The notes under the pieces were generated by a model. It saw only the letters and a program-made list of their open reading frames with translations, was not told the origin of the DNA and did not search any database. Source: Tepidisphaeraceae bacterium (lineage in GTDB: Bacteria > Planctomycetota > Phycisphaerae > Tepidisphaerales > Tepidisphaeraceae). Taken from it: a stretch of DNA of 64,000 bases. Shown here in pieces: positions 50,796-59,866 of the stretch. Position numbers and translations under genes: made by a program. Positions within the stretch are counted from its first letter, which is position 1, and each line of letters starts with the position of its first letter. The stretch covers positions 1 to 64,000 of the forward strand of contig DASYHQ010000052.1 in NCBI GenBank assembly GCA_035998445.1, in the 5' to 3' direction.

Positions 50796-51189
50796 GCGAG
50801 GGATGGCGAAGTAGTGGTTATCCTGTTCGGGCGCACGAGAGCATGGCCGAACAATCGCTTGGATTTGTGAGTGCGTTGCTCTGTCGGTAGCAGTTACTCG
50901 TGCCGAGGCCACGTCTTCGGGTGACCCTGAGCATCACTTGTGCAGCGACAAGGCAAGGGTTGGGGAGGACGAGATCGCAGAAGCCGATGATCCGCTGGCG
51001 TGCGCGTTCTTCCCCTCCTTACACTAAGGATTCCGAGCCGCGGCGTCGGTGCTCGTGGCGACGATCGTCCGGTTGCTCCGGAACAATCGCGACGTGAAGG
51101 CCGGTACGGGCATGATCGGACCCGGCCGTCTTTCGTGGCTACGCGATGCCTTTGACGGCCATGACGCCGTCCCCTACCCTGCCCGCACT
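50796..51189. other. Spacer between the Gam region and the NERD gene
   Basis: Nearly 400 bases without a convincing gene. In-frame starts upstream of the NERD protein exist at 51049 and 51112, but codon use and the lack of a ribosome-binding site argue against them. It marks the change back to higher GC. Confidence 0.4.
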
Positions 51190-51963
51190 ATGCGTAAACC
51201 GGGGAAAAGGTCGCCGTTCCAACGCCGTTCGTTGCCTCAGGCGGGCGAGTCGCTGGGCCAGGAAGCGATCGATCTGTTCTTCGACCGGTTCTTCATCTAC
51301 TTCGTATGTTCCCTGGCGCTCGTGGTCGTCGGCATCTGTGAGTTGATCGCGCGTTGGATCGGCGGTCCCATGTCGCCCTGGCACTGGATCATCGTGGGGT
51401 CGGTCATGGGCGTACTCGCGCTGTGGCGGGGCTATCGAATCAAGCCGCAACTGGAACGGATCCGCCTGGGTCGCCAGGGTGAACGCGAAGTCGGGCGAAT
51501 GCTGGAACGCCTTCGCCGAGACGGCTACGACGTCTTTCACGACATCCCCGGCAATGGCTTCAACGTCGACCACGTGATCGTCGGCCGTGGTGGCGTCTTC
51601 GCGATCGAAACGAAGACGGTCTCCAAGCCGACCGACCACGACGCTCAAATCGTCTACGACGGCGAACGGGTGCTGATTGACGGCTTCACGCCCGACCGCG
51701 ATCCAATCAAGCAGTCCAGGGCGGGCGCCGCCCACGTGGCAGATATCCTGAACCGCATGTCCGGCCGCAATGTCGAGGTGCGGTCTGTCGTCCTGTACCC
51801 CGGCTGGTACGTCGACAGCAGCAAGGTCCGCGGTGAGCCGCAAACGTGGGTTCTGAACGGCAAGGCCTTCCTAAACTGGGTCGGCAACGCACCGCCCCGG
51901 CTCGGCCCGGAGGACGTCGCGCTCTACGCGGACCGCCCGACCGTGCACCTTTCATCGGATTGA
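51190..51963 (+). CDS. NERD-domain membrane protein
   Basis: A 257-residue protein with two membrane helices (FFIYFVCSLALVVVGICELI and WHWIIVGSVMGVLALWRGYR), then a NERD nuclease-related domain: GRQGEREVGRMLERLRRDGY, VFHDIPGNGFNVDHVIVG, GRGGVFAIETKTVSKP. The D-x-V...E-T-K arrangement is that of a PD-(D/E)XK-like fold. NERD proteins often occur in defence islands and on plasmids. Start ATG 51190 (MRKPGKRSPF) is tentative since no ribosome-binding site is clear. Confidence 0.78.
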   Translation: MRKPGKRSPFQRRSLPQAGESLGQEAIDLFFDRFFIYFVCSLALVVVGICELIARWIGGPMSPWHWIIVGSVMGVLALWRGYRIKPQLERIRLGRQGEREVGRMLERLRRDGYDVFHDIPGNGFNVDHVIVGRGGVFAIETKTVSKPTDHDAQIVYDGERVLIDGFTPDRDPIKQSRAGAAHVADILNRMSGRNVEVRSVVLYPGWYVDSSKVRGEPQTWVLNGKAFLNWVGNAPPRLGPEDVALYADRPTVHLSSD

Positions 51964-52207
51964 CCTCGAGCCTGCCCGCGATGTGCCTTCGTTGACACGC
52001 AGAACACCCTTTCCGGCCCGACTACGACGTGGTCGATGCTGGGGCGCCTGTGATTGTAGCTATTTTGCGGCTAGCACAGGTCGTGGCTCGCAACGTGGGT
52101 TGTCGCATAGCACAGCATCGTCGACGTTGCTGAAGAGGGCATCGTCTGCAAATCGATTCGACAGGTTGGGAGTACCCAACCTTTACCACCCGCCGTCTGG
52201 AGAGCCT

Positions 52208-52546
52208 TTAGGCTGGCTTGGTGATCTTGACCAACTGACCGGTTAGAACCGACATCCGACCTAAGCAGTCATGTATCCGCGTCGCCAACGCGATGTAGTC
52301 CGAATCGACTGTACAGGTGATGATGCCCGCGTGCGCGGGCGACTTTTCGTGTTCCTTGTGAAAGTGCTTACGATTGAGCGTGACCACCGCACGAGCGTCT
52401 TTCGTCGCGTACCGGATAACCGCATCGTCCTGTATGCGCTGATTTGCTTGGCCTGCGTCTAATGACGTTAGAACGTCGTGTCCAAGCCGGCGTAATTCGT
52501 CCACAGCAGGCTGCGGAAAGTTTTCGTTGGAATAGAGTCGGGCCAC
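52208..52546 (-). CDS. DUF5615 PIN-like toxin
   Basis: A 112-residue protein of the DUF5615/Mut7-C-type PIN-like group: MARLYSNENFPQPAVDELRR, the SNENF start being the family's usual D/N-E-N-F motif, then LGHDVLTSLDAGQANQRIQD, DDAVIRYATKDARAVVTLNR. The acidic residues at the N-terminus and after the second strand would bind metal for RNA cleavage. It usually pairs with a DUF433 antitoxin, here fused within the gene six bases upstream. Confidence 0.78.
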   Translation of the reverse strand: MARLYSNENFPQPAVDELRRLGHDVLTSLDAGQANQRIQDDAVIRYATKDARAVVTLNRKHFHKEHEKSPAHAGIITCTVDSDYIALATRIHDCLGRMSVLTGQLVKITKPA

Positions 52547-52552
52547 GGTCGG

Positions 52553-53176
52553 TTAGTCCTCCCCAGTCTGAGCGGCAATAGCCTCGTCTATCTCGTCGCC
52601 GTGCTCACGGTAGTAATTCCACGCCGCGTCGAGATCGCCGATACTCAGTCCAGGGAAATCCCCAGTCAGCTGTTCATCGGTTCGTCCCAAAGATTTCAAC
52701 TGTACAAGCGTCCAAACCGGGATGCGCGTATCGCGAATGCATGCATCGCCGCCAGCAACTCCCGGCGTCTTGTTGATGGGAGACGCAACCCGCTCGCGCA
52801 CTGCTCGCTGCGTAGATCCGATTACCTCGTTTGCCCACGCGATCAACTGTTGGACGTCCTGCAATTTGGGATCATCCGCCCCATAGACTGCACGCGATCT
52901 GGTGGACTGTGCATCGAGAAGCCGTTGGAAGACTTGTTGGTCCAGCACGCCTCTACCGATGATTTCCTCATTGATCTGGGTCAGAACTCGCGCATCGTCC
53001 GGTATGACGTGAACTGCAAGTAGCATGGCATTCATCGCCTGCCACATGGCCTGTACGGAAACGGTCATCGCGTAATACGCATCCGCTTGACTCGGATTTG
53101 CGCCAATGCGCGCCTCGACATTTCGCGTCGTACGCTCGGCGCGCCAGAGTAGAAAATACGGATTAGTCGCAACCAT
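52553..53176 (-). CDS. HEPN domain fused to a DUF433 antitoxin domain
   Basis: A 207-residue protein with two parts. Residues 1 to about 125 match the UPF0332-type HEPN helical bundle: RAERTTRNVEARIGANPSQA, DAYYAMTVSVQAMWQAMNAM, LTQINEEIIGRGVLDQQVFQ, RSRAVYGADDPKLQDVQQLI. Residues 138-198 match DUF433: GDACIRDTRIPVWTLVQLKS, then FPGLSIGDLDAAWNYYREHG. The canonical HEPN RNase motif R-x4-6-H is not seen; a Tyr is present instead. It lies six bases from the MNT-bearing gene and six from the DUF5615 gene. Confidence 0.75.
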   Translation of the reverse strand: MVATNPYFLLWRAERTTRNVEARIGANPSQADAYYAMTVSVQAMWQAMNAMLLAVHVIPDDARVLTQINEEIIGRGVLDQQVFQRLLDAQSTRSRAVYGADDPKLQDVQQLIAWANEVIGSTQRAVRERVASPINKTPGVAGGDACIRDTRIPVWTLVQLKSLGRTDEQLTGDFPGLSIGDLDAAWNYYREHGDEIDEAIAAQTGED

Positions 53177-53182
53177 AGGCTT

Positions 53183-56100
53183 TCAAAGGATTATAGCATC
53201 TTTGGAAATGTTTGCCTGCAATGGTCCAGTCTTCAACGCGTCCTTCTGGTTCATGATGATTCGATTGATTGCAACTCCATGTTGCAATGAAATGTCGGCT
53301 GTAAGCTTGCTAGTACGGCGAATTTCGCGGGCGTGGTCAAATGGGCCGTTGAGCACAATGAGGACATCTGCATCTGATCCAGGAGATGCCGTCCCACGAG
53401 CGCGGGACCCAAAAAGGACCACCTTGTCCAGCCTAGGCCGTTTTTTCGGATCATCAAGCGGACCAGGTTCGGGCGACTCTTTTCGGCCCGGATCATACAA
53501 GTCGCTGAGACCATCGCGATACTCCTGCATCGCCTTGGCAAGCTTCGGATCATCGACGACACGACCCTCTCGAGGCGTCCCGATTACCCCCGTTCGCCCA
53601 ATTAGTCCATTCAGCGGTAACCCAGCACGTAAATGATTGAGTCTAAGAAAATTAGCTAGAACCTTTTGATCGACATCAGTTCGCCGCGCGCGTAGTGGAT
53701 GCTCGAGCGACAGCGGTTGCCCCGCTCCCGTGTCCGTCCAAACCTCCGCCCAGTCCTCCGACCAGTCGCCCTCGGTGTCGACGGCGGCGTAGGCGGCGAG
53801 GACAGAGCGGTCGATCTGCTCATGGGCGAGTTTGAGCCAAGTGGGACGTTCGTTGTAGAGGTTCGTGAGCGTCCGCTTCTTCAACCGAGCATCCTTGGCG
53901 GCGGCGGCCATGATGGCGGACTGGCGGACGAGGGCGCGGGCCTCAGCGGGGACGTCGTCGAACGCGTCGGCCGCATCGATCTTCGCCGCCAACGGTTCGA
54001 TCCACTCCGGCGGGTTCAACCACCGCTCCCGCTGCTCGTTCAAGGCCTTCGCCGCCGCCGCGACCCGCAGGTAAGCTGGGTGTTTCGTGTCCTCTTTGCC
54101 GGGGGACCAGGGGAGGGGGAAGGTTTCGAAGCAAGACGACGGCGTGTATCGAAAGCCGGATTCCTCTTCGCGCAACTGGGTTCCCATGCGCCGCGCCCAA
54201 GCCTCATGTAGGGAACTTTGTAAAATGCCGAACGCGTAATCGTCAGCCCGCGCGAAAGCGAATGTAGCGGAGTCGGGGAGCGTGGGATTCGCGAACCAGG
54301 CGAAAATGCGATGCTTCGAGACGCGCGTGGTGACAATGAACCGATCCAATGTCTGCGTCGCGTTGCGTAACGCCGGGCGAGGTTCTACATGAAGCCACCA
54401 GTTCTCGGCGTATGACGCCCGGCGATTGTTGATGCGCTCCGGCTTGACCGTTGTCTCAACGTACTTGAACGCGGACTCGTAACCAGTTGCGGCTTGAAGG
54501 TTCGGTTCGCATCCGTAATCGATAATGAACATCCCACGTCGACGGCCGTTTACGTCGCTACCGTTGATCCACGGCCTGACCACATCGAGCGTGGAAGCTC
54601 CATTCGAGTTAGGCTCGCTGAACAGGGAACGGGCCTCCGCCGGGGACAGGTCAAAACCTCCACCCTTGGTCGTTCCCATAAAACAAATGCCCTCATTCTC
54701 TGTGAGGCTTCGGATCCCCGTCGTCGAAACCCCAGTTGATAGGTCCGCATTGATTTCGCTGACAGGGATACCGTTCAGATTATGTGTGGTCTCGGTCCCA
54801 TCATCGAAGCACACGATCGAGACGTGGACCATCGCCCCGTCAAGAGGCCATTCTTTGTCCTCCCACGCATTAAAGATGTCGCCGAACTCTTTTATTCGTT
54901 CCAAGACGGTTCGATTGTCACCACCGCGGATGCCTTGCGTTGCAAGAAGCCCTACACGAATCGTGTCGAATTCCTCTATGAGCCCGCGCGCCTTATCGAA
55001 CCAATAGCAGCAGAGATCCGAAGTCTTGGGAAGGTCGTACGAACGGAAGAGAGCCCGTAGGTAGTCGTCAGTCAGCCCAAATCTCCGAAACATCTTCGAG
55101 CCGAGGAACGGCGGGTTCCCGACGATGAAATCAACGCGGGGCCATTGCGCCGGCACCGGTAGCTTCTTATTCGAAAGATCCAGGATCGCGTCTCGATGTT
55201 CGACCGTATCCAGCTTGTCGAGGATCGGGGTTTTCGGGTCTTCGATGCCGTGGACGTGGAGCCACTGCAGGTAGCCGATCCAGATGACGACTTGGGCCAG
55301 TTCAGCGGCGTAGAGGTTGATCTCGATGCCGTGCAGTTGCGAGGGGCGCACGCGGGGGATCGGGTCGACGTAGATGTCGCGGCGGGCGCAGAAGCGCACG
55401 ACCTCGTCCTCCAAATCCAGCAACTGCTGCAGCGCGACGTAGAGGAAGTTCCCTGACCCGCAGGCGGGGTCGAGGATGCGCTGCTTCCTGAGGAACTGGC
55501 GGAACGACTCGACGGCGACCTTGATGGGGGCGGAGAGCACGTCGCGCCGCTTGCGGTCCTTTTCGGCATCGTGCTTGTCGATCGCGTCCTTCAGCTCGTC
55601 CTGCACCTGCTGCCATCGACGGCGCAGGGGGGCCATGATGACCGGTTCGATGACGAGCAGGATGTCGGCCTTGCTCGTGTAGTGCGCGCCGATCTGGGCG
55701 CGCTTGCGTGGGTCGAGGATGCGCTCGAAGAGCGTGCCGAAGATGCTCGGCTCCACGCCCGCCCAGTTCTGCCCGTCGCCGGCCACCCGGCGGAGGGCGA
55801 CGAGGTCGCCGTGCTTCAGCGGCAGAGCGGGGGCGTCGTCGAACAGCCCGCCGTTGAAGTAGGGGATCTTGTCGAAGCCGAACTCGCCGCCCTTCCGCAT
55901 CAGCTTAAACAACTGGTCGGCCAGCGGCTGGAACCGCTCGGGGTTCATGAGGCAGAGGTTGATGATCTTCGTGAACGCCTGATCGGGCAGCAGCTTCACG
56001 TCCTCGGCGAACAGGCAGAACATCACCTTCATCAGAAAGTGCGCCACCGGCGACCCGGCCGATTCCCACAGCTGAAGCGCGTCGGGCGGGTATCGTTCGA

Positions 56101-56668
56101 TGAGCTTGTTGGCGAGATCGCCGAATTCCTCGGCGAGTTCCGTTGTTACGGTCTCGGTCGTCTTCTGCGTGCGGCGGAACGAGTCGGGGTCGGTGAAGAC
56201 CCGCTTGAGCAGCCCGAGGTTGGCGGGGATCTGCTCGAGCTTCAGGACGATGCGCTGGGTCGGATATCCCGCGAAGTGCGTGCGGATCTCGGTAGTGCGG
56301 ATGTCGCAGACGATGCTGATCGGTGGGTTGTCCAGGTCGTCGCGATACTGGTAGAGCTGGCGGTAGGCCTCTTCGAGCGACTTGTAGCGATCCTTACCCT
56401 TGTACTCCCACGCGAACCGGCCGCGCTTCCAGACGTCGACGAAACCGTGGTCGCCCTTAGACCCCTTCGACGCCGAGCCGACGACCTTCACGTGCTTTTC
56501 GAAGCAGTAATCGTCGCCGGTAGAATCGGCCCCGGCGGGAGTGGGTTCGTCGAGCAGGCGGCAGAGGTCGATGAAATGTTCGTGCGATGCCGCCCGCTCG
56601 GAGAGCTGCGCGTCGGTCCACTTCTGTACGAATTCATCCGGTGTGAGAGTGCCCGCCCGATGTGTCAT
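53183..56668 (-). CDS. MmeI-like restriction-modification enzyme with C-terminal MNT nucleotidyltransferase domain
   Basis: A 1161-residue fusion. Residues 75-92 hold a PD-(D/E)XK nuclease motif (D78 ... E88-Y-K90 in GFVDVWKRGRFAWEYKGK). A helical spacer follows, then the gamma-class adenine methyltransferase: motif I LDPACGSGNF (399-408) and motif IV NPPF (518-521); then a target-recognition region. Beyond the usual end of MmeI-family enzymes, residues 1080-1150 form a minimal nucleotidyltransferase: FGSRARGTASPGSDADVLIV, with GS at 1087-1088 and D1099-x-D1101 intact. Start ATG 56668 was preferred; the frame is open to 56716. Confidence 0.82.
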   Translation of the reverse strand: MTHRAGTLTPDEFVQKWTDAQLSERAASHEHFIDLCRLLDEPTPAGADSTGDDYCFEKHVKVVGSASKGSKGDHGFVDVWKRGRFAWEYKGKDRYKSLEEAYRQLYQYRDDLDNPPISIVCDIRTTEIRTHFAGYPTQRIVLKLEQIPANLGLLKRVFTDPDSFRRTQKTTETVTTELAEEFGDLANKLIERYPPDALQLWESAGSPVAHFLMKVMFCLFAEDVKLLPDQAFTKIINLCLMNPERFQPLADQLFKLMRKGGEFGFDKIPYFNGGLFDDAPALPLKHGDLVALRRVAGDGQNWAGVEPSIFGTLFERILDPRKRAQIGAHYTSKADILLVIEPVIMAPLRRRWQQVQDELKDAIDKHDAEKDRKRRDVLSAPIKVAVESFRQFLRKQRILDPACGSGNFLYVALQQLLDLEDEVVRFCARRDIYVDPIPRVRPSQLHGIEINLYAAELAQVVIWIGYLQWLHVHGIEDPKTPILDKLDTVEHRDAILDLSNKKLPVPAQWPRVDFIVGNPPFLGSKMFRRFGLTDDYLRALFRSYDLPKTSDLCCYWFDKARGLIEEFDTIRVGLLATQGIRGGDNRTVLERIKEFGDIFNAWEDKEWPLDGAMVHVSIVCFDDGTETTHNLNGIPVSEINADLSTGVSTTGIRSLTENEGICFMGTTKGGGFDLSPAEARSLFSEPNSNGASTLDVVRPWINGSDVNGRRRGMFIIDYGCEPNLQAATGYESAFKYVETTVKPERINNRRASYAENWWLHVEPRPALRNATQTLDRFIVTTRVSKHRIFAWFANPTLPDSATFAFARADDYAFGILQSSLHEAWARRMGTQLREEESGFRYTPSSCFETFPLPWSPGKEDTKHPAYLRVAAAAKALNEQRERWLNPPEWIEPLAAKIDAADAFDDVPAEARALVRQSAIMAAAAKDARLKKRTLTNLYNERPTWLKLAHEQIDRSVLAAYAAVDTEGDWSEDWAEVWTDTGAGQPLSLEHPLRARRTDVDQKVLANFLRLNHLRAGLPLNGLIGRTGVIGTPREGRVVDDPKLAKAMQEYRDGLSDLYDPGRKESPEPGPLDDPKKRPRLDKVVLFGSRARGTASPGSDADVLIVLNGPFDHAREIRRTSKLTADISLQHGVAINRIIMNQKDALKTGPLQANISKDAIIL

Positions 56669-56853
56669 GATCGAGCATTGTGACGGAACGGGCAAACGTT
56701 GCCAAGCATTGGGCACGCCAATGCGCCGCAGGCACGATGCGAGATGGACGGATTTCTTTCATCGGCGGCGTCACCCCAAATCCACGGGCGTAGACGTGCC
56801 ATGTACTCCGCATAGATATTGTGGCGTCCGCACCGATCCATTAACCTCCGCCC

Positions 56854-57972
56854 ATGCCCATACCTGAGGTGGTTTACGTCCCTAGCCGCTACCCGAAAGG
56901 GGTGTCGGCGGCCGCCGGACCCGTTCTCGTACTCACGAAGGACAATTGGGACGACCGCAGCTTCAAGTCGAGCTTCGGCGTCTATCTGCTCACTCCCGGC
57001 GGGCAGAAAGAGTTGGGCGGGATTCGACTTATTGCTGGGAAGGAGCAAACAACGAGCGATGTTCTAGATGGTGCACCGCCGGCAACGCCAGGAGGAAGGA
57101 GAATTGATCTCGGTAACCGGCCGTTTCTTTCCCTAGGTACCAGCCTTGAATACTACAAACGCCTGAACGAGTTGCTGCCAATCCAAGAGGATCGGGATGC
57201 CGTCCTGGCGGCGTTGCATGATGTCGTTTATCTGGAGCATCGCACTCCTCATTCCCCGGATCTTTCGCTCAGATCAGGCAACGCATTCCGGACGTCACTG
57301 TTGCGCGGAACCGAAGAATTGTCGGCCTACGGACAGGCTCGTCAGATTCTATTCAGCAGCGAGCTCGCGCCCGACCGGTTCAATTTCACTTTGACATACC
57401 GCGTCCCACAATTTGCTGCGGATCACGCTATCCAGTTCCGCTTCGACCCCGACCCGAGCGGACCACCAAACGTCAGCGTACTGATTGGCCCTAACGGTAC
57501 TGGAAAGACGCGATCACTGTACGCGATCGTGGAGCGCTACCTCGCGGAGCCGCCAAGCGCTGCCGCACCTGCCCCAGCGAACTTTGCCCGCCTAGTAGCC
57601 GTCTCGTTTAGCCCATTTGAGCGGTTCCCGCTAAAGGCCGCGCCGGGCGTCGCTGCAGGGCCCGGCTTTACTGCCGACGCCCGCTACACCTACTGCGGAT
57701 TCCGCGCCGGTCGGGACGCTTCGGGTGAGGAAGTTGCGTGGCGACACACTTCGGAGGCGCTGGCGAAGATCCTGCGGGACGACGTCCAGCAGGTCCCGTC
57801 GCACCGTCGCCCCAAGTTCGCATCGCTCGTAAGGGTTCTCGGGGAGGCTTTGAGAGCAGAAAAGGTGGGCGTGTTAGTGGAGCTGAAGCGCGACGCCGCG
57901 CTCCCGCCTTTTCTAGCGGCCCATACGATAGTGGATGCTGATGGAACCTTGTATTTCGATGTCGGCGGGTGA
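56854..57972 (+). CDS. Septu PtuA-like ATPase, N-terminal half (frameshifted)
   Basis: The first 372 residues of an AAA/ABC-like ATPase. Walker A is at about residue 210 (GPNGTGKTRSLYAI), with FSPFERFP after it, as in overcoming-lysogenisation/RecF-like defence ATPases. The frame ends in GG-TGA at 57972 just where the ATPase sheet continues in the +1 frame (57935 onward). It is divergent from the restriction gene. With the HNH gene behind it, this is a PtuA-PtuB arrangement. Confidence 0.7.
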   Translation: MPIPEVVYVPSRYPKGVSAAAGPVLVLTKDNWDDRSFKSSFGVYLLTPGGQKELGGIRLIAGKEQTTSDVLDGAPPATPGGRRIDLGNRPFLSLGTSLEYYKRLNELLPIQEDRDAVLAALHDVVYLEHRTPHSPDLSLRSGNAFRTSLLRGTEELSAYGQARQILFSSELAPDRFNFTLTYRVPQFAADHAIQFRFDPDPSGPPNVSVLIGPNGTGKTRSLYAIVERYLAEPPSAAAPAPANFARLVAVSFSPFERFPLKAAPGVAAGPGFTADARYTYCGFRAGRDASGEEVAWRHTSEALAKILRDDVQQVPSHRRPKFASLVRVLGEALRAEKVGVLVELKRDAALPPFLAAHTIVDADGTLYFDVGG

Positions 57973-58600
57973 GGAAGCGGACCGTACTGCGACAATAAAT
58001 GTGGTGGAGAGCGGCTCCATCCCGGGTCGCATAGCGTTCATGGCGGGAGGTTTGGTTCGTCACTTCAGCGCAGGTCAAGCGATGTTCCTGTTCATGGCCT
58101 TTGGCGTCATTGCCGGGGTCGAGCGGAACTCGCTGGTGCTGATCGACGAGCCGGAGCTGTACCTGCATCCGAATCTTGAGACCGCCTACTTGAGGATGTT
58201 GAACGCCCTGCTCCAAGTTTTCGAATCGTACGCTATTGTCGCAACTCATTCGGTGTTCGTCGCTCGTGAGGTTCCAGCACGCCTAGTACGAATATTCGCC
58301 GTGGGTGACGGAGCCCGGCCTGTCGTTGCGCCACCGCCCATCGAGACGTTCGGTGCCGACGTCACGGCCATAGCGGATCTCGTCTTTGGCAATCTGACTG
58401 CGCCGAAAGCCTTCGAGGGGTGGCTGCGTGGATTGATCGGCCACGACCCGGACTTCGATCGGCTTCGAGCGGAGTATGGCCGAACGCTTAATACCGAGAG
58501 CTTGACTTACCTCAGAAACGCCGTCGCTGAGGAGTTGGAGCAGCGACGGCAGCGGGATCGCGACAACGTGGAGCAGGCAGGCAACGATGCGCAAGCTTGA
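57935..58600 (+). CDS. Septu PtuA-like ATPase, C-terminal half
   Basis: The second half in the +1 frame: signature HFSAGQAMFLF, Walker B LVLIDEPELYLHPNLE and switch IVATHSVF are complete and in the right order, so only the connection to the first half is missing. Read-through of GGCGGGTGAGG with one base skipped gives a seamless join. Alternatives: an indel mutation, a sequencing error in a G run, or a programmed +1 shift at the TGA. It overlaps the HNH frame by 14 bases. Confidence 0.7.
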   Translation: MLMEPCISMSAGEEADRTATINVVESGSIPGRIAFMAGGLVRHFSAGQAMFLFMAFGVIAGVERNSLVLIDEPELYLHPNLETAYLRMLNALLQVFESYAIVATHSVFVAREVPARLVRIFAVGDGARPVVAPPPIETFGADVTAIADLVFGNLTAPKAFEGWLRGLIGHDPDFDRLRAEYGRTLNTESLTYLRNAVAEELEQRRQRDRDNVEQAGNDAQA

Positions 58601-58822
58601 CCGGCCAGGGGTTCGCGAGCCGGGCAGCCATGCCCGCATCCTCGCTCAGCGCCGTCCCACTTTGCGGGATCGGGCCTTCCTTGACGCGCTTGCGGAGCGG
58701 TTTCGTGAATATGAGGCGGCCGCCCCACAGCTCCGGCCGCTGCCACCCGCGTCGGCCACGGTGCAGGCGCGAGACGCCATGTTACACGGTCTGTACGAGA
58801 GTAAACCGAGCGCGCAGAGGAG
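58587..58822 (+). pseudogene. N-terminal part of the PtuB-like HNH gene, out of frame
   Basis: ATG 58587 overlaps the ATPase stop, giving MRKLDRPGVREPGSHARILA and a helical stretch (LRDRAFLDALAERFREYEAA, TVQARDAMLHGLYESKPS). Near 58813 the reading continues naturally in the frame of the HNH core (AEEVRKAVRAVSPDGCPYCG) after loss of one base in GAGCGCGCAGAGG. As written, the frame runs on to 58919 in nonsense. So the HNH gene, like the ATPase gene, has one frameshift. Confidence 0.6.
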
Positions 58823-59446
58823 GTGCGCAAAGCGGTCCGTGCGGTCTCTCCCGACGGCTGCCCCTATTGCGGGAAGCCTGGGCCGCCGCAGACGCTTGAT
58901 CATGTCCTGCCCCGGGTGAATTTCCCGGAGTTCAGCCTTTTCGCACCGAATCTCATCCCATGCTGCGGCGACTGTAACCGCAATAAAGAGGAGTACACGT
59001 GGGATGGAACTGGCGTGAGATACTTCCTGCATCCGTACATCGACAACTTCTTGGGAGGCGAGTACGTCCGCGTCACCATTCGTCCCGATGCGGTTCTCGG
59101 GTTCGATGTACCCCTGTTTGAATTCGATTTCGATGGACCAGGGGTTGGGCAGGACGACCGCCGGACGTGCGAGTCACACTTCTCACGCCTCCGTGTAACC
59201 GAGGCGCTTCGCATTGAGTTCGCGCATTGGTTTCGCGCGCTCCGACGAACGTATGTGCGACGGATGGCGTCAGGGCACGTGGGGCCGCTAGACGTTCAGG
59301 CTGCCTTGGCGGAAGAAGAGTTCGTGGAACGGGGTCTTCGAGGTGTGAACTCGTGGCGGTGCTTGTTTCTGCGCGCGGTGATGAATGACGCTGGGGTGCT
59401 CGCATACTTGGTCGCGGCTCCAGCCGCCATGCAGGCAGGACTATGA
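58823..59446 (+). CDS. HNH endonuclease (PtuB-like), core and C-terminus
   Basis: Residues 12-60 carry the HNH nuclease: CPYCGKPGPPQTLDHVLPRV, then LFAPNLIPCCGDCNRNKEEY, with two Cys-x2-Cys pairs, the catalytic His in LDH and the Asn in PNL. The remaining helical domain (RRTCESHFSRLRVTEALRIE) fits HNH partners of AAA ATPases in Septu-like systems. GTG 58823 can be a start after GAGGAG, so a shorter nuclease could still be made. Confidence 0.72.
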   Translation: MRKAVRAVSPDGCPYCGKPGPPQTLDHVLPRVNFPEFSLFAPNLIPCCGDCNRNKEEYTWDGTGVRYFLHPYIDNFLGGEYVRVTIRPDAVLGFDVPLFEFDFDGPGVGQDDRRTCESHFSRLRVTEALRIEFAHWFRALRRTYVRRMASGHVGPLDVQAALAEEEFVERGLRGVNSWRCLFLRAVMNDAGVLAYLVAAPAAMQAGL

Positions 59447-59581
59447 CACGAGGGTGAATATATCGTGCACCCTGCATTTAGTTACAAACGTTCCCCCGCG
59501 TCTCAGCCGTCGCCGGGGTGGCTCCTGGTCACTACTACCACACGAGGCTGCGCGGGGGCCCCCGCCTGATCGAGAAGGCGT

Positions 59582-59769
59582 GGCGTCTTCCACGATGTGC
59601 CCACCGACGACAAGGCGGAGGAGTACCTCGACTCTCGGATCGCCGCCGCCGTGATCGAGGACCAGAAGGCGTCACGTTCCAGATCTACGACGGGAAGATC
59701 TGGCGGCTGACCGGGAACCGGGGCAACTGTCGCGAGGCCTGGTCGATGGTCAAGCGGCGGAGCATAGTT
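59582..59769 (+). pseudogene. Remnant of a tyrosine integrase
   Basis: Two short frames put together resemble the middle of a phage-type integrase: HDVPTDDKAEEYLDSRIAAA (frame from 59582), then IYDGKIWRLTGNRGNCREAW, SMVKRRS (frame from 59671), a one-base shift apart. The region corresponding to the conserved Arg/His/Tyr is gone. It lies at the junction of the Septu-like module with the next restriction operon, so it probably marks an old integration boundary. Confidence 0.4.
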
Positions 59770-59866
59770 AGACCTCTCCGACCGTTTAAGGCCAGTGCAG
59801 AGCGTCGGCCTCGCACATCTCTCTGGAAGTGGTCATGAGTGCGGCGGGTTCGGCCTCACACGGTTG

